64,000 nucleotides of DNA. Origin: Peribolospora baueri. Its lineage: Eukaryota > Basidiomycota > Peribolosporomycetes > Peribolosporales > Peribolosporaceae. Shown here in pieces: positions 19,654-31,549 of this stretch. The stretch is taken from positions 186,001 to 250,000 of the forward strand of contig JAMDHS010000019.1 of NCBI GenBank assembly GCA_029717555.1, given 5' to 3'. Numbering within the stretch: position 1 is the stretch's first letter; each line of letters begins with the position of its first letter. The notes beneath the pieces were generated by a model. It made no database searches. It saw only the letters and a program-made list of their open reading frames with translations, and was not told where the DNA came from. A program made the position numbers and the translations under genes.

Positions 19654-21382
19654 TCACAGCGCAATGTCTGTCATAGACCCGTCACCGTCCCCTTCCTCCC
19701 CTCTCTCGTCTTTCCCAACGGTCGTCGCCGTCGCCACCGCCGTCGCATCCATCTCTTTGCTAGGCTCAGCTGCCACCTCTGCCCCCTCCTGGCCCTCAGC
19801 GTCCTTCGATGGTGCCGCGCTCTCCGCCGCCGAAGGTTCCGAAACTTCTGGGTGGCCCTCACCCGCGCTCGGCTCAACAACATGTTCTCGCGTCTCTGCC
19901 TCCCGCGTCGCTACTTCGCTTGGCATCTCCTGCCGCTCCTCGTCATGACGCGGCGGCGGCGGCGTGACAGCGTCGGCGGACTGTCTCCTCTGCTGCTCCT
20001 CAGTACTCCCAATAACCTGGGCCTGAGCGATCGCCTGAGTCGCGTCCGCGCTCGTCGCAGGGGCGCTTTGTGGCATCGACGGGCCTGCACCAGAGCCGGA
20101 TGGGGGCTGTACGTTAGTGTTGCGTCGGGCCAGGGAGACGGTCGACGCTGCGGCTGCATTTGGAGGGACAGAACCAAGGTAGTATGCGGAGATGGGCACC
20201 ATCCTGAGCGGGGTTGGCGTCGGGCGAGGCGGATAATGATCGCACCGAGTTGGGTCAGATCGAGCTGGACAGATCGGAAGAACAGGTTGTAATGGGGCAG
20301 CCAATCACTCACTTCCTCTCGGTAGAGCATGCCAGCAGCCAATGCGGTTGAACGACGGGAATGCTCATTTGCATGGCCTTCTGATACTGGCTCGTCGGCG
20401 CGCCCCTGCCATCTGCGTCGGCGGCGGGGGTAGTACATACGAAATGCGTCGTGTCGATCTGGATCTTGTCGCTCCACTTCGCGCCCATTGCTTCTAGGGC
20501 CTCCTTAGCCGCCTCGTCCAGTTCGGGATCCTGAATCGTGCCGAAGCAGACGATGATGCCGGATGTGTCGTTAATAGTGTGCGTGCGTGTGCGGATGACG
20601 TTGCTGCTGTAGGTGCCCGAAGTGGTCTTGAGCACGAGGTGGAAGGAGTACTCATGGTCAACGTCGAGACCGCTCAGCTTTGTGCTCGTGTTGTGCATCG
20701 GGTTTGGGATCGCGGCGAGCCGCTGGCCGTTGCGGTAGATGTCGAGTCCAAGAAGGGAGGCCGTCGCCAGCTCGATGGGGTCCCATTCGAGCGTCACGCT
20801 CGTCTGAGTCACGTTTCGAAGCTTGAGGTTCGGAGGAGACGGAGAGCGGGTGCCGTACTCGTTGTAAATGGTGTCCTGGAGATCCCAGAATTCTTTCATC
20901 TGCTTGCTCTCCTCGGCGTAGTTGCGGTGCACTCGGATGTTGACCACCGAGCCGGAGCTTACACCTGCGGGAAGCAGGAGCGATGGGAACTCGATCTGGA
21001 TAAATAAGACAACGAACCGGCAACTGCAATCAGTCGGCGTTCAAGGACGGTGCTGGGGTCCATGCCGTCAACTCTGTCACCCACCAAAGAGGCCTTCTCT
21101 CCGATCAGAATAGCCTATGCGCGAAAGCAGGAGCTCGGTCAGCGCGACACATCGTCCCAACCGGCCCAGCCCGGCCGAGCCGCCTTTACTTTCCTCCTGA
21201 ATACACTCACCATGCCCGCATCTGAGGAAGGCATGTGGGAGGCAAGGCTGCATTAGCGAACGGCGTCGAAAGAAACAACTTGCAAGAAAGAAAAACGCAC
21301 CTAGCTTGCCGACGGTGAAAGTGAAGTTGTCATCTTCCGACACGTTGTGAACGGCCGTGGGCGATTGTGCGATTGAGGCCAT
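19654..21382 (-). CDS. CHS5: Chs5/exomer core protein (FN3 + BRCT)
   Basis: Five exons (21382-21301, 21221-21211, 21114-21085, 20995-20313, 20203-19654) encode 451 aa. The N-terminus (FTFTVGKLDAG, then IEFPSLLLPAGV) matches the Chs5 dimerisation region. Next come the linker helix (YAEESKQMKEFWDLQDTIY), an FN3 domain (LRNVTQTSVTLEWDPI ... SFHLVLKTTSGTYSSN) and a BRCT domain (GIIVCFGTI ... IQIDTTHFVCT ... VVQPHWLLACS ... ISAYYLG). The last 170 aa are acidic, Ala/Ser-rich and disordered. Chs5 scaffolds exomer, which exports chitin synthase and other cargo from the trans-Golgi; the FN3-BRCT unit binds Arf1. Exons 2 and 3 are only 11 and 30 nt long, yet both keep conserved residues and frame. Confidence 0.92.
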
Positions 21383-21633
21383 GGAGAGGAGATTGTCGCT
21401 GGGAGACGGAAGGGAAAAGCAGCTTGCTTCGATGCGAGGAAGAAGCGGCTTGGCTGGCTTGGATGCCGCAAGTCGGTTGGACGTTCGAAGGTCGTCGGCG
21501 GTCGGTCGGTGACAGCGCGCTGACGGCGATAAGCGGGCGAAGACATGCGACGTGATCGAAGCGCGACTCGGTCTCGCCGTCGAGGGCAACTTGAAAGGCT
21601 CCAGTAGACTCCGGACTCGATAGACGGCTAGAC
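21383..21633. promoter_or_regulatory. CHS5/SKI8 divergent promoter
   Basis: Only 251 bp separate the two start codons, so regulatory DNA is probably shared. No clear TATA box was seen. Confidence 0.55.
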
Positions 21634-23386
21634 ATGGTAAGCCAGCGCTCGGCTCGGTCAGGCAAGGGTTGAGCGGGACGGATTGGTTGGCTCTCACTTG
21701 ACGCTCGGGCAACGCTCGACGCTTGAGTGACGACGATCGGCTCAACGTGCTGTCCGCCCTTCCCCCACCCAACAGTCTGCCCAGTTTCTCGCCGATTTCG
21801 AGGCTGAAGAGGGTGAGTGAACACAGTCGTCGCATCTGTTCGCCGACCTTTGTTGGCGCTGTCGTTTCTTTTGCTGACTTTGACGTTTATGTGAATATTT
21901 TCTCGAACAGCTCACTCCGACAGCATTTGGTCTCTGGCATGGACCGACGGCGCGGTCGTCTCCGGCGGCGCTGACGGGAACGTGCTCTTCTGGTGAGTGC
22001 ATCCTCACGCAATACGTATGGACGCACAAAGTCTTTCCTTTACCGCTTCTGATATAGCGTCTATCTACGCACGTTAGGAACCCCTCCGACGGCGTTCCAC
22101 TCCACCCGCGACCCTCCACGCGCATTCACCACCTCGGCGTCGCGTCTGTCTCAGCCGACGCGGCGGGCGCCTCCGCCCTGAGCTCCTCCATCGACGGAAA
22201 CGTCGTGCTCTGGGACGTGGCCACTGGCAAGGTCAAGGCGAAGAAGGAACAGTTTTCAGTTGGCGATGGGAAGATGAAGGATGTTGGTGGGTGGTGAGCT
22301 ACGTCGCTCGTCGCTCGCTCACTACTCTGCCGTAGTTCTATTGGCGGGCGTGTTCCATTCGAAGCTCATACTTCTTTTTGTAAATTTCTTTCCGGTTTGC
22401 CCATACGCCTTCATGCTGCCTCATTTTCCTCCAAGATCCATACGTAACGGCCCTCCATCCCGCTACGGCTAAAATATTCGCAGCCACGGGTGCGGGCGCC
22501 AACGTGGCGCTGTACGACGCGGACGTGCAGTCTTTCGGCACGCGTGTGGGAGGCATGGAGGCGAAGGGAAAGTTCGGCATGTGTGTTCGCTTCGTGAGTG
22601 TTCTACCGGTCTTGTTCCTCCCGCACGGCGTAGAGTGGCCTGGACGGTTCGAAGTGTGACTGGCACTGACGTTCCTGAATTGTGCTCGCTTCTTCCATTC
22701 TGCTTAGAGCCCGAACGGACGGTATGTGGCTTCGGGTTCCGACTCGGGTCAAGTATTCCTGTTCGACGTCGAGTCTGGACACCTCGTAGCTTCGTATGCG
22801 GGTATGTGCCATCCTCCCAAGGCTCTCCCTCTTTTCCCAATCGTCCCTCACTCACTAACCCCGACATCCACGGACCTTTTGAAGACCACGCAATGCCAGT
22901 CCGATCGCTGTCCTTCACCCAAGACTCGTCCCATCTTCTCACGGCCTCAGATGATAAAACTATCATTCTGCACGACGTGCGCGGAGGTAGCCATGCCGGC
23001 GCCGTAGCCTGCCTGATGGGCCACAAGAGCTGGGTTTTGGATGTGTGCGCTGGTCCGGATGGTAGGCTCGTTGCTAGCGGGTGAGTGCGGCGCGCGTCGA
23101 ACTTTCGAAATTCCCCCCACCCTCTCTCGCCTCGCAGGATGCCTCACCTCCTAACGTTTTCCTTCCCTCTGTCCTACCTCGCACCCTCCTCAGATCCGCG
23201 GACAAAACCATCAAGCTCTGGGACCTGACGGCGAATCCAAAGGCCTGCGTGTCTACGCTCACCGAGAGCGCCGACGTGTGGGGCGTGGCTTGGAAGCCCG
23301 GTCACGCAAGCACCGCGTTCGTCAGCGGTGGAGACGGGGCCAGAGTTAAGTTCTACCGGTCAGCGGGCGTGGCTGAAACGGCGTAG
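21634..23386 (+). CDS. SKI8: SKI8/WDR61 WD-repeat protein
   Basis: Eight exons: 21634-21636, 21776-21812, 21911-21992, 22078-22286, 22436-22593, 22708-22801, 22885-23080, 23194-23386; 323 aa. The first coding exon is just the ATG, followed at once by gtaagc. This was chosen because no ATG lies in frame in exon 2 and the result (MSAQFLADFEAEEAHSDSIW) reads like homologs. WD blades: HSDSIWSLAW..VLFW, GASALSSSIDGNVVLWDV, YVTALHP..NVALYD, GRYVASGSDSGQVFLFDV, RSLSFTQDSSHLLTASDDKTIILHDV, WVLDVCAGPDGRLVASGSADKTIKLWDL, and a last blade ending VKFYRS. Ski8 is a scaffold of the Ski complex feeding mRNA to the cytoplasmic exosome and, in several fungi, helps Spo11 in meiosis. Confidence 0.92.
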
Positions 23387-23546
23387 TGATGGTGCGAGCG
23401 GTTGGACTAGGTAGTAATTCGGGTACCAGAACGGGCAATGCATGGACTTGTTAATCTGCGTGTGTTCATTCTGGACCATCTCTTCCTTGAGGGGTGTCGA
23501 ATGCATGCTACAAAGGAAGAGGGAGGCAGATTCGGCCCGTCCGACG

Positions 23547-26500
23547 TCACTCCTCGTCGTCCGCCTCATCACGCTCCTCCCTTCGACGGCGCTCAATGCA
23601 CGCCCACCCCGTCGTATTCCTGCCGCATTCCGGACAGCCGCCCTTCAGCTTGACTCTCAAACGCGCCGCATAGCTCATTTTGGCGGCCATGTTCCTCTGG
23701 ATGAGCATCGCTCTCCTCCTCGGCGCGAATCCGCCATTTCCTCCATCTGGACCGCCAGCGCCTGGCGAAAACGCCCTCGCTGTGGTCGGTGTGAGGAAAA
23801 CGGAGGGGGACGAACTGGGGTGAGGCGGAAGGTCCTCGGGCGGGATCAAGCAGGAGACGTGATATGCGTGTCGGCAGAGGAAAACGATGGCCAACGGGAA
23901 CTTTTGAAGGGACGGGTTGGATGGCACGAAGAGCGATTGTTGGCAAATCATGCACCCGGCTTCACCTGAAAGACGTGAGCGCCAATCACGCCAGTGTCAC
24001 CAACAGACGGAAGTGCCTCAAATAAATTGAGAAAAAGACGGTGCGCGAGGAGAGACGATTGCGGAAACTCACTACTCGCGTACCATCCGCAAGTCTGCGC
24101 CGCGTGCAGCTCGATGCCGAGATCGCGATTGTTGTGATTCAGCACGGCCTTGCACCCGTCGAGCAGCGAAACTTGCAGGTTAAAGTCGTACAAGATCTTA
24201 ATCAGGGAGTCCTTGAGCCCGGGAATTTCAAGTCCGTTCTTGATACTTCGGACGAGCTTGACAGGGTCTATCTCCGGTCCGACGTTCTCGAGTAGGCCAC
24301 GGATGAAAGCTGATAGTGAAGGGAGAGCGTCGAACGAAACGTAAGCACTTGCAGCGAGGACAACTGCGACGCAATCTGACGGCGCTCACCGGGTCGGGTC
24401 TCAGAATACTTGAGAAGTTCATCCCACAGCTCCTCGTCCGCTTGCTCCTTTGCAAAATCAATCGCTCTCTCCACATCCCCGAGTCGTTCAATGATCAGCG
24501 TCAATGCTCTCTTATTGTCGCCGACTCTGCCCAGAAGGAAGACCATCTCCGGCACAAGATCGCGTTCGCTACAGACGTTGTAGGCCTGCAAATGAGGAGA
24601 AAGTGAATCAGCCCGTATGCCTGTCCTCCGCCCACGGGACGCGCTCGCACCTTTTCAATGTTATAGTAGGTGCTCGTCCGTAAGAACTGCATCAATCTCG
24701 AATAATCATAATCGGCATAGAGCTGCACCTGTTGGTCCGCATATTCCGATATCAGGTGCGCATCCTTGTCGAACAGGGCGTCGAGGTACATGTAGAGGTA
24801 TTGCGGGTAGTCTTGCAGCTGGGCGACTACTCGAGGGATCTGCGCGAATGAGGGGTACATGATAAATGGGCCTGTTAATAAGAAGCACTGGCTGCGCTGT
24901 CCAGACATGTCGGCCTTCGGCACTGAAGATTGGAAGACACACGGGTATAGAGTGGGTATGATCGACCAACAAATCGATGGCGGCTCCGCGCTTGGACTTC
25001 TTTTCTTCTCGCTTCATCGCCTCATCCGGAGATCGCTTTTCCCTCTCCTCCTCAAGACGTTTGGAGACGTCTTGATCAAACTCGATCAGCAAAGCGGCCT
25101 GATCCTGAATGGACGTGAAGAGATTGTAGTCGCGGATGAGATCGAAGACGTTCGGGCGCCGTAGGCGCATGAAATAAGGCAGCGCCTTGCTCGGTTGGCG
25201 ATTAGCGACGAAGCTGAGAGACGCAAACGGGATATGAATGAGGCTGCCCCTTGCTTGACAAAGAAATTTGGTGTGACTCACAGCTCCGCCAAGCACTCCA
25301 TCAGGATAATTGACCCTGGCTCCCTTTGCAACTGGTCTTGAATGGCGACGACAACTGCCTGAGTATCATAGATGTCTGTAGGCCATTCTTTGATCGTCTT
25401 GAGCAGGGTCTGCCAGACCGAAATTAGACGGGAGTCAGATCAAAGCCACTAGGCGACACGGTCTTTCGTTCGGCTCTTTCGCTCACCTTACGATCGGTCT
25501 TCAAAAAGTGAGCAAGAACCATGTCATATACCACACTGCTTAATTGTGGCTCATGTGTTGGAACATGGGGAATGACAGCCTGTAGGCACCAATCGAAGCC
25601 ATCATATCAGCCTCGCCAGTAGGGATATGCTTGAGAGAACCGGCGATCGACCTGCAGAAAAGCACCCACCGGTAATTGACGCTTTTCCATGAACAAGAAG
25701 ATACAGTCCTCCCACGCCTTTTGGTCTGAGCCGAGAACCTTCGAAGCCGCCTTTGCGGCCGTTTTCCAGTCCTCTGAGTAGTGGGAAGGCCCCAAGCCGT
25801 TGAGCATGTATTCCAACAATATAAGACGCCTTGAGTGGAGCTGACGCCTCACCTTCCTCAACCAGCCAGGATAGATACTTCCGTCCAATTTCTTGGACGT
25901 CGAAACCATGCTCAGCCGCCTTGGTTGGATCCATACGCTCGATCGCCTTGAGGGCCTCTTCGTACCGTCTTCGTTCCAGTAGCCAGGTGATGTGATCGGC
26001 AGCGTCCCTAGGCCGAGCAATGACGACGTCCTTTGGGGATACCACGTAAAATATACTTTCGGTGCGCGTCTTGCCGGGCAACAGAAGATAGTCGTTGCAC
26101 TGATAACGCGCATAAGATGTTAGACTGAGTGCGTCTGAACTGAGTTCCTCGCCGTCTCGCGAGATGATGCGAAGCTCAGGCCGGTTGCCCGCCTTTCGGC
26201 TCTGCGCCTCGCGGTCTTCGGTGTCTTCGTTGCCAAACGTCTCGTCCGTCACGTATGCCAGGGAGAGGAAAGAGTTGTCGTACGGAACGATGCCAGCCAG
26301 CATGCAATCGACTTGGAAGATCGCGCTGATCTCGACGTACCGCTGCGGAGCTTGTCCGCCGACGGGTAGACCAACCTGCGTAGCGGGCTTCGTCCGCTCT
26401 TTCACGACGGCGACCTTGATCTGATCTGCCCATGCTATCAGAAGCGTGTTGTCGTCCTGCCAGAAGAGCGAGCAGCGGAAGAGGTCTCCTCGAGGACTTC

Positions 26501-27816
26501 CGGAAGGTTGGTTGATGTTCGTGATCCTCCGCCCCGCGTTAATGTCGTAAATGCGAACTCCCTGAGGGGCACGCCAATGAGACAGACGATCAGGGACACC
26601 TCAATCGCGTCAAACCGGCTGCAGCCTCGAAGCAACTCACCGAATCACACGCCCAAGCGATTAAGTTCCCCCGCCAGGCGGCCGTCCACACGGGCCCCTC
26701 CCCGCACTGTAGCACGGTCTCTCGATATTGACCCATCCACCCCTTCTCCTTAAGAATGAGATCCCCTGCCATTCCGCCGCAGACGAACCTTCTTCCGCCC
26801 CGTCTCCCAAAGGACGGCTCCAGGGCGACGCAGCGCATGGGCCGCTTGAAGTCGAAGGCGTACGATTCTGAAGTGGAGAGCGCGGAGATGGCAACTTGAC
26901 CTGTAAGATGAAAGGGTGTTCCTTCTGTTAACGAACGTGTGTCTGAGACCGCCAGGCCGCGAACTTGTCTCAGACTTCACCGTCTAAAGAAGCGCTGGCG
27001 ACGAATTCGCCAGTGGTGTCAATCTCGATGTCCATGACAGAGGCGGAATGGGATCGAAAGCCTTTGACGAGATTGCCTTCGACGTCGAGGATAAATACCA
27101 TGCCGTTATGGGTTCCTAGGGCCTACGATTCCGAAGATTGAGTGACGGTAAGGCCAGAGGGGTAGATTTGGATCGTGAACACAGTGAACGAACATACGAT
27201 TTACTCACTATGTATTTGTCAGAGACAGCCAATGCGCTCGCCGAGTCTCTCGACAGGATGTCGGTTACGGACCCTCGTAGGCGCTCGTACTTCAATGCCG
27301 GCTCATCTTCGTCCCCCTCGTCCTCGTCCTCATCCTCGTCCCCTCCTGACTCCTCGTCCTCTGACATTGAGTCCTCGTCCTCGCTTGATTCGGAGCCCTC
27401 GTCCTCCTCCTCGCTAAGCTCGTGCTCCAGGGCTCCCTCGCTGCTCTCAATATCCTCGTCCTCGCTCTCCAAAGTCTCGGAATGGTCCTGAAAGTCATCC
27501 AGTAGCGCAAGTGCGTCAGCTCATCCGAGCACCTACCTACCCCGACGCCCACGGTCGAGGCAGCCGGCATGCTACGCACCTCCGCCCCCTCTTCGGTGAC
27601 CCTATCCACGCCGTTTATATCGGTCTCCGACTCGAAGCTCTCCTCTTCTCGATGGCCGCTCACGCCCCCTACGCCAGGCATTTCATCCTCCAAGATGACC
27701 GTCGCCGGCTTGTCCGTCTCCCCTCCATTTTCCTCCTGAGCTGCATTGACCGGCGGGTGAGAAGGAGACGAGGAAGAGAGAGGTGCTTCGTCTTGCGGCG
27801 GCGGAGGGGAAGCCAT
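23547..27816 (-). CDS. VPS41: VPS41, HOPS tethering subunit
   Basis: Thirteen exons (27816-27541, 27487-27209, 27122-26981, 26900-26641, 26561-25853, 25773-25670, 25579-25487, 25409-25282, 25213-24943, 24839-24651, 24585-24390, 24309-24073, 23965-23547) sum to 1100 aa, all phases matching. Residues 1 to about 165 are disordered and very acidic (SSEDEDSMSEDEESGG). A beta-propeller follows (GTHNGMVFILDVEGN, ASLDGQVAISAL, DSVGVRIYDI). Then comes a CHC-repeat alpha-solenoid (AADHITWLLERRRYEEAL, YPQYLYMYLDALF, ERDLVPEMVFLLGRVG, IKNGLEIPGLKDSLIKIL) and a C-terminal RING-H2 (CMICQQSLF ... FLCRHAYHVSCL ... GCPECGR). HOPS tethers late endosomes and AP-3 vesicles to the vacuole with Rab7/Ypt7. The acidic head is longer than usual. 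An ATG 87 nt upstream (27901-27903) is an alternative start. Confidence 0.94.
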
Positions 27817-28338
27817 TCCGTTGAGGGACTCAGCACGCACGCCAGTCGAGGAGGTGGAAGAAGCCTCGGCGATGGGCCGTGTGTGTGGGTGGGTGAGACC
27901 CACCGCAGCTTCCGATCGTACTATGACACGTCCGTTCCGTCCATTCCACCTCGTCGTCGATCACGCTCAGCCTGGCCACATGTTAGGTACAAGCTTTCAT
28001 TGCAGCCGAAGTGGTCTGAGATCGCTCTGGTCCTCCGTTCCGGACCAACGTGGCGAACGACCTCGTCGACGACGCCAACGCCCGAGGACTGCTCCACATG
28101 TTTAACAAAGTCATCGACGCAGAAGTAGGGTTTAAGCAGCGGTCGGAGATTTCTCCTTTCGAAAACGGTTGGGAAAACGTCGCAGTTTAATAATAATAGG
28201 TTCATAATAAAAAGGCGCCCGTGAGCCTCTTAGAAGTACATACAACCGACGGCGAACGAGGAATACAGTCAAATCGAACACCTGAAAGGGGTATGTGTGT
28301 ATGCGAACGTGGATGCAGCGACGCATACGAACAGACCA
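27817..28338. other. Intergenic region, GTR1 3' end to VPS41 start
   Basis: 522 bp. Frames here are shadows; presumably VPS41 promoter and GTR1 3' UTR (both genes on the minus strand). Confidence 0.6.
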
Positions 28339-29756
28339 TTAGCGCCCCGTGTTGACGGATTGAAGCCTTTCAAAGTGGTCCCGGCCCAACTGGACGTTGA
28401 GCTTGATGGCCGAAGATTCTGGGAAGCCAAGGGGATCGCGTGGGGTTCGATGTGGTTAGACCGACAGACAGGGGACGAGCACGCTGTTGTACGTAGGGTG
28501 GGCGTTGCTACTCACGAACTGTCGGATCGGCGACGACCACCATGACATACGTGTTGCTCGTGAGCACATCAAGGAAGGCCGTGTAGTGTGCAGCTCGGAT
28601 CTCGAGCCCTTGGAACTGTTGCTGGAACTTACTGTTGCCGGTCAGACAGAGTGCGGATCAAAGTTCGTGAATGAAAAAAGGAATGGAACCATGGGTGAGC
28701 CGGCTTTCCAGTCGTTGGGACAACCAAGGCAATTTCAGAGTGAGAATCGTGCTCACATGCAACTCAGTTTGAAGTTCTTGATCAGCTCGCTAATCTTCTC
28801 AAACCTCTTCTCACTCAGCGCGCCCGCCAATCCGTCCTCTCTTGCGCTTGCGACGTTGGTAGACGACGCCTCTGTGCCAGCACCCTCGATGCCGTCGAAT
28901 TGTTGACCGGATCGACTGATGACGAGAAAGGTGGTGCGTTCGAAGAGGACGACCTCGGTTGCAGAGCAAATGCGCGCAAACTGGGAGAGGTGTCGCTCAA
29001 GGGTTGCGACGTTCGGAATGAGGGTGTGGACAATTGCGGACCAAGCCTGGAAGAGGAGACAAACGTTCGGACGAGCGAGCTTGGCAAGGCATCGAGGAAG
29101 AAAGGGCGGAGGGGAGGGAACTATGGCCGGACGTTAAGCTCACCTTGTACAGAGTCTCATCCCAAATGCTAGTCGCAAAAGTGCAAATCTTGACTGGCTC
29201 GCTTTTCTTCCTGAGCTCCCTGCACTTGTCCTCGTACACCTGTTTGCGGTCCTTCTCATCTACCAAGTCCATCTTGTGGACGAGCACGAACACGTTCGCC
29301 TCCGGCGAGTTGGCCTCCATCGCGTCGATGCACTCCCGGTAATAGTGTACGTCCCGATCCGGCTCCACCGAGTCAACGTCGAAGACGTAAATCAGTACTC
29401 CGACGTTACGAAATATTTGGTCTCGCTGAGCGGAAAGGTAGGTGTCCATGTAGGACTCCTGTCCACCGCAGTCCCACAGGTTGAGGACAAGATCACCTAG
29501 GAAGCGGACGTGGGAGTGCTCCACGTCGAGAGTGCTGCCCAGACGTCGGGTGTCCCTGGCGAGGTAGTTGGAGAAGACGATGGACCGCATCGACGTCTTC
29601 CCCGACCCTGCGATAGGTGCGGCCGTGGGGGGTTAGCGTTGTCGACGCAGGCCAGGACAAATTGCCCTGGTAAGCTGTCCTGCAGCATTCATCGGGCAAC
29701 AGGGAACATCGCTCACCCGATTTTCCCATGAGCAGCACCTTGGAGCGCCGGCGCAT
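28339..29756 (-). CDS. GTR1: Gtr1/RagA GTPase
   Basis: Five exons (29756-29717, 29607-29144, 29046-28757, 28631-28516, 28418-28339) give 329 aa. [20 protein letters not shown] holds the P-loop; [14 protein letters not shown] is the switch region, LWDCGGQES the G3 motif and VHKMDLV the G4 motif. The C-terminal roadblock-type half contains [48 protein letters not shown] and ends in a helix ([15 protein letters not shown]). Gtr1 pairs with Gtr2 on the vacuole (EGO complex) to signal amino acids to TORC1. In tandem with VPS41, whose HOPS complex serves the same organelle; shared regulation is only a possibility. Confidence 0.95.
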
Positions 29757-30173
29757 TGAACGAAACGTAAGAGAAACGGTCAGCGTCGGCTGTCCTTCCC
29801 CTCACTTATAGTTTTTCATTATGTGGCAGGTACGCGCAACCAGGACGGCGCTAGAGAGACGCGCTCACCTTCTTCTTCATCGGGACGACGGCGAGGGCGG
29901 CAATGGCAAAGACGACTTGGTCCCTCTGATGTATGCGAGATGCTGCTGTCTACGTTGTTCTTGTCGTCGTCTGTACCTCGGCCATGCGCGTCCGCCTTCC
30001 TTATCGCAGACTTGCGCGCGACCGGAAGACCAAGTCCCCGCGATCGAAAAAGTTCACACGTGCTCCGACTTGACTGACCGATCGACGCTTCTTCCGCTCG
30101 TCCTTCTTTCCCCCCCCCCCACCAAGACGCCCTCCCCCTTCCCCCCTTCCTCCTTCCCACATCCAAGTCAAGC
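29757..30173. promoter_or_regulatory. Divergent GTR1/GCV3 upstream region
   Basis: 417 bp, with a run of 11 C (30110-30120) and a CT-rich leader just before the GCV3 ATG. ORFs on both strands are shadows. Confidence 0.55.
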
Positions 30174-31283
30174 ATGCTTACCCTCCGTCCCACCGCCGTC
30201 GCCTTCTCGCGGTTCGCCACCGTCGCGCCTTCTATCCATCGCGCGCCTCTCCGGCTTCGCGCGACTTCTCCCATTGTCCATGCCGCCGCCGCGACCAGGA
30301 TCGGGGCCATGTCCGCCTGGAGAGGCATCGCTAGTGAGTCGTCGTCATCATGAGGATATTGAATAGGTGGTCGTCTGGCAACCGTCCCGACTGACTCACT
30401 TTTTTTTCTATACGCCAATCTCTGTCTCTGCACTTAACGTGGTCTTCCTCACGCACCCGTCCACCAGCCAAGCGATTTACCCCCGAACACGAGTGGATCT
30501 CATACGACTCGGACTCGAACATCGGCACCGTCGGTATCACAGATTACGCCCAGAAGAGCCTCGGTGACGTCGTGTACGTCGAGCTGCCGGGAAAGGACAG
30601 CGAGGTTAACATTGGAGGTGCGTGACGAGTGCCTTCCCTTCCTTCCTTTCTGTTACCATTTGCGCCTTCAAATTCGGCAAATCACATGTTCATATTCGAT
30701 GCGATACTGACATCCTCACCGCCCCTTCTGGATCGCATCCTACGGCTTCGTCGCCCTTCAACCCAATTTTTTGTTTTTCTTTTTTTGCTCTACGTGTGCG
30801 CGCTTGTTCATGCTCGACAGACCAGGTCGGCGCGGTGGAGTCGGTGAGCCCATTTCAATCTAGACTCTGTGCAGCAGAGCATCATCTCATATGTGAACCG
30901 AGCCCGCCTCCCTTTCGTTCCTTGGTCTCGCAGGTAAAGGCCGCCAGCGACATCTTCTCCCCTGTGAGCGGTATTGTGGAGAACGTGAACACCGCGCTCG
31001 ATGACCAGCCTGGTCTGCTCAACAAGAGCCCTGAGGAGAAGGGTGTGTATTGTTCCAGCGATGTGGCTTCCGAAAGCAGTTCACGCCGTCACTCCAACGT
31101 TGAAGGCTGAGGCAGAGCGGCTCGCACGGGTTTCACCGCTGGCTTTCTGACATATTGCCTCCCTCTGCATCCGCATCGTCTCCAATCACCTCAGGGTGGC
31201 TCTTCAAGGTCCGTCTCACAGACCCTCAGCAAGTGGAAAGCCTCCTCTCCAAGGAGGCCTACGACAAGGTCTGCGAAGAGTAA
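30174..31283 (+). CDS. GCV3: Glycine cleavage system H protein
   Basis: Five exons (30174-30333, 30468-30617, 30821-30843, 30934-31042, 31195-31283), 176 aa. Residues 1 to about 50 form an Arg/Ser/Ala-rich mitochondrial presequence. The mature protein starts at [12 protein letters not shown]. Conserved parts are [19 protein letters not shown], then [16 protein letters not shown] with the lipoylated Lys (AAG at 30937-30939), [21 protein letters not shown], and [12 protein letters not shown] at the end. The H protein carries aminomethyl groups between P, T and L proteins in mitochondria. Exon 3 is a 23-nt microexon coding DQVGAVES, so the lipoyl motif straddles an intron. Confidence 0.95.
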
Positions 31284-31549
31284 ACTGAACCGTACTGAGG
31301 GGCTGGGGCAAATCCCCGCGCCCAGTCCAGGCCGCGCGATTGGAAACAATCCCCATCCAGGCTCCTCGTGGGTGCCTTGTGGGTGTTGGCATGAAGGGCA
31401 TCTCGAAGAATTGAGGGGTGGATCGTGTACTGAGCACATAGCTTGAACAAGAAGGATATGTAGAGAAGAGAGGATGTGCAGACTCGAGCCCGCTATTTCG
31501 TGAGAGCACTGACTCTAAACGAACTTGGGCCCTCCCCCTCCGACGCGCC

